Assembly (NCBI GenBank): GCA_000320605.2
Contig: KB445829.1
Span: 1-64,000 of the forward strand
Reading direction: 5' to 3'
DNA: 64,000 nt
DNA from: Gelatoporia subvermispora B
Lineage: Eukaryota > Basidiomycota > Agaricomycetes > Polyporales > Gelatoporiaceae
A program made the position numbers and the translations under genes. Position 1 is the stretch's first letter, and every line of letters begins with the position of its first letter. The notes under the pieces were generated by a model, which was not told the origin of the DNA, ran no database searches, and saw only the letters and a program-made list of their open reading frames with translations. Positions 1 to 10,054 of the stretch are shown here, one piece after another.

Positions 1-420
1 AGAAGCGGCAGCAGGCACGAGCACGAGCACGAGGGCGGGCCGACAACGAGCACGAGCGCGAGGGCGCGCACGAGCACGGGGGGCGGGCCGACGACGAGCA
101 CGCACACGTGCAGCGAGCACAATGTAGCGCAGGGAGCGGTGTAATGGGTGGTGGTGTGCAGAGAGCGGCGCTGCGGGCGGCGCGAAGCGAGCGGACGGGT
201 GGCGCGCAGCGAGCGGGCGGGCGGCGCGAAGCGAGCGCATGCGCATGTGCAGGTAGCGGTGGTGTCAGCAGCAGTGTGCAGCAAGGGCTGGAGGGGCGCG
301 GGGGAGCAGCGCGCAGCGAGGGTGCGGGGGAGCGGCGCTGCGGGCGGCAGGTGGCGGGCGGCGCGAAGCGCAAAGCGAGCGGGCGGGTGGCGCGCAGCAA
401 GCACGAGGGCGGGACGGGTC
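1..420. repeat. GC-rich imperfect minisatellite
   Basis: Short degenerate units built from GCGGGCGG, GCGAAGCGAGCG and GAGCACGAG recur in direct orientation, with unit borders blurred by substitutions. The long open frames across it on the + strand are rich in Arg, Ala and Gly and are what a GC-rich repeat gives by chance, so I do not call a gene. The array starts at or before the window edge, so its true length is unknown. Confidence 0.7.
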
Positions 421-599
421 CCAGCGGGAGAGAGTGCGGGAATTTCAGAAAAGCACGTGCGGAGCCAGACGCACGAGGGGCGGAAAAGGCCGATAGCACG
501 GGACAAGCCGAAAAGCCGAGGAAAATGATCAGGTGCCCGGAAAGGTCATGTGGTCTCTTGCTTATTTGGGGAGTACTGGCACTGTAGTACAGTGGCTGA

Positions 600-1090
600 A
601 CTACGGTGTTCTGTGGCTTTGCACAGTAAACACAGGCAATACAGCCAGACTGTATTACAAGTGGAGCAAGCACTGCTGTAACATCGAATAGTATAGTGTT
701 GTAAGGGCCGAAGGTTTGAGGCTGCTCGGGTACATGAGACTCTTGAGCTTTACAGTAATTATGATCGCATTCTCTGCCCGTATCGTAGGCTACTTCCCCC
801 AGTGGCACAATGCCCTGTTGTTCTCACGAGACGTCTTGTTCCAGACCCAAGTAGTGTTCCACGTGTTCCAGATGCTCTCGCCGTTTACGGACTAAATCAG
901 AACTGTGTATGAAACGCAGCCGCTTTGTCGCTTCTTCATGCTGCGCAGACACACTGCAACACACCGTTCACCCTCCACTTCCTCTCCTATTACAGCTAAC
1001 TTCCATTCATCAGCGAAAACATTAGATGTCAGTCGTGGCGCGCTTCGAGTTGGCTCGAAAAATGATCTGGAATGGAAAGTCATAGGAGAG
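600..1090 (-). pseudogene. Decayed MATH-domain fragment of a MATH-BTB gene
   Basis: Read on the minus strand, about 1083-892 encodes a peptide with DEWKL, EGERC and VCLRSMKKRQS. It aligns residue for residue with DDWKL, DGERC and VFLRSLKTRQS of the MATH-BTB gene at 48602-50429. Further down, about 830-620 keeps CHW, RAENAII, LKSLMYPSSLKPS and TLYYSM, matching HWAKNA, RAEDAVI, LRSLMHPSNLKPS and TLYLSM of the same gene. The frame is broken by shifts and stops, for example after CHWGK, and no start or BTB exons follow. It is a relic of a full MATH-BTB copy in inverted orientation relative to its intact paralogue. Confidence 0.75.
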
Positions 1091-1232
1091 TATTTGGATG
1101 GTCGCCATTAGTAGGTTATTTAGAGCCAGTTCACATTCAGTGAATATGTAGTGAGGTATGGCGCAGAGAGACACCACAAGCGACAACTCAAGCTCTAGGA
1201 CAATAAAAAAAAGACTCAAGCTCCAGGAACGA

Positions 1233-1893
1233 TAGTCTCGTGACCAGACGTTCGGAGCTGGAGTCGGAGTGTCCCTCATCGGGTGATTCCGAGCTCCTGA
1301 ACGTCTGGTGGCTTTACCCCCGTGACTCCCGGGTTGGTGACATACGTGATGCCCCCATACCAAATTCAGCAGTCCGAGGAAGTGATGAGAGCCCCGATAT
1401 CCCATTCCCGAGAACGTTGGTATATGGCGCCTCGGCCATCAGCTTCACACTCACTACAGCCAACGACCTCAGAGTGCAAGATGAGTACTCGAGGAATTTG
1501 CAGTTCACAGGATGACTGAGATTTCGGTGAGTCCGGTCTCACCTGATCCTTTTCGAGTACATTTGATGGCGAGAAGCATTCAAATTGTACTTGCAATTCT
1601 GAGCGGCTACATCCTGAGCCTGCACCAGCACCTTATACAAGTGCTACCGTTCTTCGTAGTGAGTACAGGTTCGACCAAATGAGGTTTTCATGAGCCAGAG
1701 AAGCGCAGACAATTGAAAGAGAACAGCGCAGATGACTGCCTGGTGTTCTCGTACTACTGGATTTGGTGTGGGAGCGTCACGTATGTCACCAACCCGGGAG
1801 TCACGGGGGTAAAGCCACCAAGCGTTCAGGAGCTCGGAATCACCCGATGAGGGACACTCCGATTCCAGCTCCGAACGTCTGGTCACGAGACTA
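1233..1893. mobile_element. 661-bp MITE with ~148-bp terminal inverted repeats and 9-bp target duplication
   Basis: The ends 1233-1380 and 1893-1746 are inverted copies beginning TAGTCTCGTGACCAGACG, with only a handful of substitutions over about 148 bp. Both sides are flanked by the same nine bases, CAGGAACGA (1224-1232 and 1894-1902), a perfect target-site duplication. Long TIRs with a 9-bp duplication are the usual signature of Mutator-like non-autonomous elements, though the tip bases alone do not settle the superfamily. The 360-bp centre has no convincing coding sequence. It lies between the MATH relic and the hydrolase relic, so it landed in already non-functional DNA or helped break it. 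Confidence 0.85.
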
Positions 1894-2479
1894 CAGGAAC
1901 GAGTCAATGGCCCGCCCGTGACTGACGCGAGAAGTAACGCGTAACCAGGCGCGTCGGTAGTTTAGTTTGTTGGCACACCTTTCCCTAGAACGACACGGTG
2001 CAGGCTCCGAGAATGATTGCCTACCGCAACGACCATCCTGATTGTCATTCTATCTCAAGGCGTGAAGCACGCTGTAAAATTCATCACTGCCTGACGCGGA
2101 TGTCCTCCTTAATGAGCTGTGCAACTCTATCGACATCCAGTAGAGTCACTGCCATCCGAGCGGTCTTTCAAGACATGGTCAGCCCGAGTCTCAGAAGCTC
2201 GATAGCGCACTGTCATACGAGTGAGATGTCTCACCCGTTACTGGAAGTTCAACATGCGCACAATGTTACAATCCAGAACAATTGACATTGCTCCCGCACT
2301 TCGTCTGCAAGACGTGCCAATTATCTGAGCTTTCAAATGAATTACATAAGATGCGTGCCGAGCAGTCAGAGTTTTCGACCGAAATTACTCACCCGTCTCC
2401 ATTGGTTTCTCGTGCACAGGTGACAGGTAGATGACTTGTACCTGATATGTCACTTCTGACACTTTCTTGGGAAATACCT

Positions 2480-2720
2480 ACCCCTTGAGTACAACTACCA
2501 GCATAAGCGCATAATAGTGGGAGCGGACTGTCTAAGGTTACTCTTCGAGGTTGACGTGGCGATTCTGCACATCAACAGTAGCTTGCGGTCGCCTGGTTTG
2601 GCTTTGCCTTCCCATTGCCTCAATCTGTTCGGGACGATCACCCCCGCAATACAGCAGCTATTTCTTTCCGCCGGAAAAGCCGAAACCATAGTCCCTCCGC
2701 TCCGCTCAGTACAGCAATAT
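2480..2720 (-). pseudogene. Decayed first exon of an alpha/beta-hydrolase
   Basis: On the minus strand the peptide includes VPNRLRQWEGKAKPGDRKLL, matching VSNKMKQWEGKAGSGSRKLL in exon 1 of the hydrolase gene at 44496-46227. Nucleotide similarity continues through ATGCGCTTATGCTGG (gene: GTGCGCTCATGCTGG) up to the position of the gene's exon 1 donor site. The frame is broken and no catalytic exons were found downstream. With the MATH relic at 600-1090 it keeps the order hydrolase then MATH-BTB seen on the + strand at 44.5-50.4 kb, so the two relics look like parts of one inverted duplicate. Confidence 0.7.
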
Positions 2721-3582
2721 CTGATGCAGTGAGTGAGAAAGCTGCATGACTGAGTAGTGTTGTTACAAAGAGATACTGATCAAGGGGGAGGGGCGCAAGG
2801 CAAGCCGGGGTAGTCGGGTGTTGGCAGGGTAAAATGTGGCGGTAAGAGGTGACGCGGGAGGCGAATCGAAAGAGAATTCATTGGTACGGGGAAGCTGTGA
2901 TTTGGATTTGCAATCCTAGTAGGAGCGTCTCAAGCAAGAATATAATGAAGTTTGAGCAGTCACAGCCCATCCATAACAGTCAATTGAGGGTCTTTCGCAG
3001 CGATCATTTGGTCTTTCTCAGCACGCAAAGTTGGTCGAGTACTGCATTGCTGCAAGTAGACCACGTTGCTTACAGACATCGCGAGTTCCATAGCTGCCGC
3101 CGGCCACAGCTTGAAGTGAAAACGAGCAGAAAGGTGACGCGAATGTCTGAAGACTTGTCGGGATGACCGCGAAGCTGCGCACTTGCTCTAGGACGAACGT
3201 TGTTGTCGTCGTTACGTTAAAAGAGTTCTCATGAGGAAGCACCCAAGACTCGTGCGTCTTCAGTGTCTGCATCACATACCATCGTCCTAGCAAAGATCAG
3301 CACTCAGCATGATGTATCATATATCAGCACTCACTGATCCTCAGGTGATCTTCGTTTGATCGACGCCGAAAACATTGCAGCCCGTGGTCTTGACTCCGAA
3401 CTACTTTTATAAGATCCCCAGACCCTCCCTGCTACTATTCACTCGCATCTCATCCTTGTGAAATTGCCAGTCAGGCTGGAGCGAAGCTTGATCGAGCATC
3501 ATGATGAACCACAAGGGTGACGCACAGACTAAGTAACAATACACTTTAGAGCACTGAGACATCTATGACACTTTCAGCACGC
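2721..3582. other. Intergenic, no gene seen
   Basis: I see only short open frames with no recognisable domain or consistent splice pattern. The right part is the 3' flank of FES1. Confidence 0.5.
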
Positions 3583-4921
3583 CTAAGCCACTGCGCTACT
3601 GAGCTCTTTCACTTCATTCACAGTCATACCCCACCGGTCAGCCAATTTCGCACCATCGCCCTCTTTCGACACCTGCTCCTGAATGTACCCCCGGAGCTGG
3701 TGCTTCTGGTTGTCGGGCAGCCGGCCCTGGCACGACGTCAAGTAGGTGTGTAACGATCTACATGCGCTCTTTTCCATCAGCGTTAGGTCCGCTGAAGCGA
3801 GCACAAAACACGCACCTGATGACCTTCTCCTCAAAATCGGCATCGCCCTCCTGCTCGCCGTCAGGCCCGTGCGGCGTGGGCGACGTGAGCGCGGAGATCA
3901 GCGCGGGCACGATCCCGTGCGCCTCGATTGCGCGGAGTGCGGCGGACGACGTCGCGAACGACGCGGGGTTCGCAAGCATGCTCGCATGCGAGTTGGGGTG
4001 CACGGGTGCGCTGCCCGCGGCAGGTCCTGTCGTCTCGGAGTGCAGCGTCGGTCCGGCCTCCTGCGCCCCCTCCGCGGCATCGACGGCGTACGACGGCGTG
4101 AGAAGGGTGTTGAAGAGGAAAGCAATCTTACGGCGGACGGAGATGTCGGAGTCTGCGTGGAGATGAGCGTCAGAAGTGAGAGGAAGAGCAAAGCAGAGAG
4201 CAACTCACCATCGAGCGCAGCTTTTAGAACCTCCCATCCGCCTGCCTCTTCCAGTTGACGCACAGCCGGAGCGTTGTGCTTCAACAGGCCTGACAGAGCG
4301 TAAGCCGCTTTTGACCGCGTTTTTGCTGATGAAACGGAAGGTGACAGGAAGGAAATGAGGGTGGGGATAGGAGAATGGGCGAGGTACTACATGGAAAATG
4401 TCTAGTTTGTGTATACGGCGACAGAAGGCTGATGTACTTACATGAGATTGTGCTGCTGGGTTATTTTGTACTGCGGTACCAACAATCCATAATGTTTGTC
4501 TCTGAATACCATCCGCGGTTGTTGGCGAGGTGAGAAGGTTCTGCAGAGGCTCCCACATGCCGAGCTTCTCCATGTCTGTTCGCTCAGTCATTCCTAGATC
4601 CAACGAGATGGAGCAAGCAGCTCACTGTTTGCATTGTCAATTTGTTCAACCAGCTTGAATGATGTTAGTGGATTTACTCCATGAAAGAGCATTAACAGCA
4701 CACACCATCTCAAAGTCATCAAGTGCCTGTATCCGCTCGTCGTCTTCCCTTTTCTCATCCATGGCAATAGCCAATGCCTCCTTCATCAGCTCTGAATCGG
4801 GCCGTCCGAGAATGGCATCTAGAATGCCGGGGTCCAAATCTTTGTTCTGTTGAGGTGCAACATTGGGCTCGGCATTGTTGTCGGTGGAATTTTGAATACC
4901 CCAACGCAAGAGGCTCTCCAT
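3583..4921 (-). CDS. FES1: Hsp70 nucleotide exchange factor FES1
   Basis: Fes1/HspBP1 proteins release ADP from cytosolic Hsp70 (Ssa class), allowing substrate release and turnover of misfolded proteins. The start at 4921 gives the diagnostic N-terminus MESLLRWGIQNS, followed by DAILGRPDSELMKEAL and ALDDFEM (residues 1-72). Later exons hold LGMWEPLQNLL, GTAVQNNPAAQSH (the conserved core armadillo segment), VRQLEEAGGWEVLKAALDG, a region of roughly 80 residues ending VIR, and the C-terminal LTSCQGRLPDNQKHQLRGYI ending NEVKELSSAVA at 3583. At least five introns separate them; one small exon encodes LVEQIDNAN. All junctions I checked have GT...AG and the frame is open throughout, so the gene looks intact. 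A longer upstream frame to 4987 is not needed. Confidence 0.93.
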
Positions 4922-6128
4922 GATGTCTAGCTGAGTCGAGTAAGAGTAGATAGAATAAGCTCGCAAGCAGTTTTGACAAGCCCCCAAGGCCTAAGACGTT
5001 GTAAATTCTAGCTTCACGATAGTTTCAGACAGTTGCGATGAGCCTGCGGTGGACGAGTTTTGTATGATTGCGCAAAGTATAATGCAGAACACGCTCGAAG
5101 CTACTGTAAGGCCCGAGACACAGCCACAGGCGCGACCGCATGCCGCGTCGCGCCGTCGCTTATGTATTTGAGCGGAGATCGAACCTTGCACTCAAAAGGT
5201 GGTCGCGTTTTCGCCACCTGGTCGCGTCTGTGTTACTTTTCTTCTTCTCGATGGACGACTTCTCTTGTTTCTAATGGTGAGCATCACGTTCAGAATGCTT
5301 CCTTTGTGATGATACATCATACCATTTTTATGTCCGAATTATTCTTGAGGACAACCATATCAATCTAGTTTCAGCCTTGGCTGACCTTCCACTCTTTTCG
5401 CCACTTTGTCCGTTCAAGCAGCTGACGAAACATCCTGCAGGTTTTCTATCGATACTTTTCATGCGTAGCCTTTTGCGTCGAGATTCACGCTATGGATAGG
5501 TGAGCATCATTTCTTTCGGAGTGAATTTTCGTTGGATACTTCATTGGATGAGATTCTTTCGATGGGCGGACACGAATGCGCTTGGGCCTACACCAAAATC
5601 TCCTCCTGTACAAACTGGAGATGGGCTTGAGTGCTTGTTGATATGCATCGAGTAACTGATTTTTGTGTTCGATCTTGTTCACGTTGACCAGTCGTTTCTC
5701 GCGGACGATTGCTGACTATATCCTCTCCACCAGGATCTATTTTGTTCCAGTATCATTATAATTGTATTCTTTACCTGTTCTTGTACTTTTACATTTGACG
5801 GAATATATGTTGAGGTGCACAGAAAGTTTCAGATGTGTGAGAATTGTATCGCTGCCCAACCTTATCAGGGTAACTGAATTTCTGATGTGCATTTGATGGC
5901 TGCGTGCAGCGCGCTGCAACGCGTCAAAGCTCCCGAGAGCACGCGCCATTCTGACGACAGCCAGGCTCGACTTCAGAGGCAATTCAAACGTCTCGGGTCA
6001 TCTCATGACCTGTGCACGATTCATCTACTGTCAATCACGCACTATGTGCCGTCCGTGAAGTTCTTGTTCGACCGTTTCGCCGACCAAGACTGTCCTGCGC
6101 CACCCCTTAACGCCACGACCGCGAAACG
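4922..6128. other. Divergent intergenic region between FES1 and the membrane-protein gene
   Basis: About 1.2 kb between head-to-head genes, so it should carry both promoters. Small minus-strand open frames (5485-5682, 5737-5982) have no domain I recognise and cannot be joined convincingly. I annotate no gene here. Confidence 0.5.
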
Positions 6129-7688
6129 ATGAGCGTCCAGCAAAAGATACAGGCAGCTATCTCTCCATGGAAAAGACTAGGTCTCAGAGGCTCTGACACG
6201 TCCAAGCGGCCTCAGGGTGCAGAACGGGAGACTGATGAAAATGAAGAGTTGGGGAGACGCCCTCTCTTGCAAGTACCGCCAGCTGCGCAGTACTCGTATG
6301 GGGCGACAGCGAGTACCAGCCCGGGGCCGTCCAGCGCACGTACAAGTCCGGAGGGATTCAGGCGAAACAGTCTGCTGGGGCGGGTACCAGAGGAGGAGCC
6401 CATAGCGGACGCATATGGACCACTCGAAGGAGACGACGCTGCTGAGGACGACGACGCATGGTCGTCGAATGAGCGGGCTCTGTCTCAACGTACGTCTGCT
6501 CCTTGACTGTACATACGACCCTTTTAAACTTTGCGCGCAGGGGAGTACACGCGGAAGGTATTGTTATATACGTTCGTGCCGCTGAGCTCCCTCCTCGTCT
6601 TCGTTGGCCTCTCTGTACTCCATCAAGTAGTCTGGAGAGAACCAGACCGGTCATCGCCTCCCGACCCCCGATACTTCCCCTCGCCTCTCCCCGAGCTGCT
6701 TGTCTCAGCATCCCTCTGGTCGCTCTCGCATCTCCTCCGTGTCCCCCTCTTCAACCTCGTCTCTGCGCTCGTTCTCTCTCCCTACCTCACTCCTTTACTC
6801 TTCAACGCACTCTACGTGCTACTCAGCGAACTACTCCGCCTCTCCACCCTGCCCCTCCTCCACGTGCGGCACCAGATGGCGTTCCCACTCCCGACGTGGC
6901 AGGACCCCGTGTTCCACCGCGTCTGGTGGCTCGCGCTCGGCTGGGCGCTGACCGAGGCCGTTGTCGGCATCGCGCAAGGGTACGACCAGATCGCGCTCTA
7001 CCGCAGCACGCCCCCCGCAGACGGCACGGCGCCCGAGATCCTCGCGCGGTGGAGGGAGGCGGACTCCCGGAGCAGCAGCAACGGGAGCAGAGCTGGGAAG
7101 GACGGAAGGCGCTCCGCAGAAAGCCTCCCGCTGAGCCCACGCAACGGTCCTGTCTTGGAGGAGCCGTCAACAGTGCAGAACGGCGTCTCCGGGAAAAACG
7201 AGAGGAGAGCGCAGCGGCTGGAGGAAGCCGTGCGGACGGCAGTCGAGCGCGACCTTGATATGCTCGTCAGCCTCAAAGAGCGTGAGGAACTCGAGGAGAT
7301 CTACGGGATCCCCGTCATTGTAAGTGTTCCGTGCTAAGGGCGAGATAATAAGACTGAGCCACGACCGCTACAGGACATCCCAGTCTTTGTATCCTGTCTG
7401 CAGCGCATCGACTCGTTCCTCCTCTCGCTCGGCATCACGCTCATCATCTCTGCTGCATACCTGCGGTCGGCGCTCGCTTTCCCCGATATCGATCTACCAC
7501 GCATCTACACGAACCGCGCATTTACGATCGCGTTCCCGCTCATCTTGCTTTTGCGCCTGTTCTTAGCACTGCTGCATACCCCGCCGACCTTGCCGCAGAT
7601 AGGGGTACACACAACCGCATACGTCGGACTGCTTGTCGGACTCGGCAGCGTTTTCGCCGGCCTCGGCCTGTGGGGGGCACTGTCATAG
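6129..7688 (+). CDS. Conserved multi-pass membrane protein, function unknown
   Basis: Three exons (6129-6489, 6541-7319, 7374-7688) with GT...AG introns sum to 1455 nt, an unbroken 484-residue protein. Residues 1-120 are a soluble, Ser/Pro/acid-rich tail. Hydrophobic helices follow: one around YTFVPLSSLLVFVGLSV, several through the LLRVPLFNLVSALV and LSELLRLS stretch, one at WWLALGWALTEAVVG, then a charged loop ending ELEEIYGIPVID. Two or three C-terminal helices (LGITLIISAAYL, FPLILLLRLFLALL, YVGLLVGLGSVFAGLGL) finish the chain. I do not recognise a named family. It probably sits in an internal membrane. The 3' gene at 8291 on the same strand is also a membrane protein but unrelated in sequence. 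Confidence 0.85.
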
Positions 7689-8290
7689 TCGGGAGTTGCG
7701 CCCTCTCGCGCCCTGGCAGAGCCCTCGGTCCACGCACATTTGCTAATATCTACTGTCGTGCTCACGTGTACACCTACTCGGAGGAATACTTATACCAGGA
7801 TTCCCGGAATGATCTTGTAATGTACATCATATTAGATCGCGTTTGGAACTAATGCAGCGATCGAAATCGAAATTTGTTTCGTATCGAGACAATCTCGCCG
7901 CGCAATCACTCCGGCATCAGGGTTTGTCTAATATGTAGCTTGCCGGTAGTCAGCAGCACGCCCACCCGGCATATTGCTGACTTGTCAGGACGAAGGGATG
8001 CGTACTCGACGCCGCACGCGACATGCACAGCGTCGGTGAGGCTGTGCCACGACTGCCTGTTCGGGCGGACTTTCGGTTTATGGCGGCGGGAACCCGACAT
8101 GGTCAAGTGCGAGCGGGAAAGCATCGACACGCGAATTACCGGCCGGGGAGCGCAGCCATAGCCAGCGTGAGCCCAGGCATGCCACCATCCTTGTCCACGA
8201 AGCTTTCTGATGACGCTTTGTCTTCAACCACCACCTCCCTCATAAGCCGGCCCATGCGCCCGGTCTGCGTTCTTCCCCTCCCGCAAGCCG

Positions 8291-10054
8291 ATGGCGGCGC
8301 TCTACCTCCACCACGCCCTCTTCGCCACTGAGCCCTCCCTGCCCCCCTCGCTCGTCCTGCGCGCCCCGAACAGAACAGGCCATGACCGACACCTCTCGAC
8401 TATCACCACTGTCGCTTCTGTGTCTGACAATACTCACCCGACCGAGCCCCTCCTTCACGGCTCCGACTCGACCGTCTACCTCGACCTCCTTGCGCGACAG
8501 CCGTCGCACCCTAGTGAGCGACTACGTCAGGCCTCGGGCGGCCTCGACCTTCATGGCGACCCGATAACACAGAGAGAGTACCGGACTCGCTGGGAGCAAG
8601 GCATCCGCAAGAGGCTGAAGACGCTGCGCTGGACGTCTCGGGTGCTGCGTGGTGTGGCGGGCGCATGGGCCGTCGTCAATACGATCCGGTATTTCCTCGC
8701 GGTCGCGCTATATCCGTCGCGCACCCGGCGAATTGTCGCAGTGGCACTCGGGGCGGGCACGGCACTCTCGCTCGCGCTCGAGCTGGCGTCGTTCGGCGTT
8801 GCCACCCTCGCACCACGCTTTGGGCGGCGGAAAGCGTACAGGTCCCCACATGTGCTCGCGCAGTGCACGCTGGGCTACCTTGCATCGTTCCTCCTGCTTG
8901 GGGCAGCTGCCGTCAACTTTGCTCTTGTCTTCGCGTGGCGTCGCACGCCCGACCGCGTGAATACCCTGCAGGGCCGATGTCAGTGGGATATTGACGTCGT
9001 GTGGTCCGGGGAGGGCGAGCAATGCGGCGGGGCCCCGGCCTGGGGCTTCTGGCTCGTCGGAGCGCTCGTCCGCCTCCTTCTGACCCTCGTCATTTTGGTG
9101 CGTTCAACTGACGTGTTCTAGCCAGCACAGAATCCACTGACGTCCTTCCAGGTGGCATACCACGTCGCGTCACACAAGTACGCCGCCACGCGTCGGCCCT
9201 TCCGCCACAAACGCACACGCTCAGGTCGCTCCGAGCCCTCAGCGACCGATTCACACACGTCTGGAAGCCGCAACATGGCTACCTCAACGATCCTTCCTGT
9301 CTCCGTTTCTCTTGGATCTACCAACCTACCGTCACCGGACGGCCGTCGGCATTCCCAGAATATAACCCGGTCCTCGCAGGAGGGGCGCACGCTGCGGAGC
9401 ACGCGGTCATGTCTCGCCTCGCCAGGCACGCCCCAGGAACCTAGCCCTTCAGCTCCCGCACGTAGCCATAGCAACCGCACTTCCGCCGGCGCCGCTGGCG
9501 ATGCCGGCGAATCGTCCGACTCTTCGGACGAAGGGGACACCGGCATGCCACGGTACGGGCGAGAGCTGCGGCGTCTACCGGGGGCATATGCAGCCACGCC
9601 GTCGCCTGTGCCATTCCCGGCGCAGCAGCGAGAAGAGGATGCGGACGATGAGCGTGCCCTGAATAGCTTCGCCAACCACTTCCGCACGCTCGTGCTGCAG
9701 ATCTCGCGCGAGACGGACGCAGCACGGTTAAGTCCCAGGCAAGAGAGAGCTGGCGGAGAAGAAGAGGAAGAAGAGGACACCCACGTACCTGTCGTGGGCC
9801 GGACGGTGCATCGGATGCCGACAATCGAGTCGCTGGGGTCACGGGAGCTGCTCAGTCCCGCGGGGTCGTCGCGCGCGAACACAGATGCGCAGAGCATGAG
9901 CTCGCCCGTGCGAAGTCGTGCAGGGAGTTGGGATGCTAAGACTGCTCTTGCGGCGAAGAGAGACAGCGAGACGTGGACTACGGAGATTGCAGATAGTCCA
10001 GCGACGGGCGCGGCGCCATGGTCAGGCCCGGGTGCGTGGGGGACACACGTCTAG
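8291..10054 (+). CDS. Four-helix membrane protein with long Ser-rich tail, function unknown
   Basis: Two exons, 8291-9097 and 9152-10054, joined in phase by a 54-nt intron, give 569 residues. The first half holds four predicted transmembrane segments: around GAWAVVNTIRYFLAVAL, RIVAVALGAGTALSLALEL, YLASFLLLGAAAVNFALVF and WLVGALVRLLLTLVILVAY. The intron cuts inside the last helix. The second half is soluble and low in complexity, with Ser/Arg-rich stretches, an acidic run (EEEEEE, about residue 480) and a conserved-looking segment LNSFANHFRTLVLQISRETD. No enzymatic motif is visible. The start at 8291 is the first in-frame ATG of the long open stretch; an upstream exon cannot be excluded. Confidence 0.8.

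Noticed and set aside
108..587. Long open frames in the GC-rich left edge as a gene
   Set aside because: Frames overlap on the same strand with Arg/Ala/Gly-rich repeats and no domain. A GC-rich minisatellite explains them.
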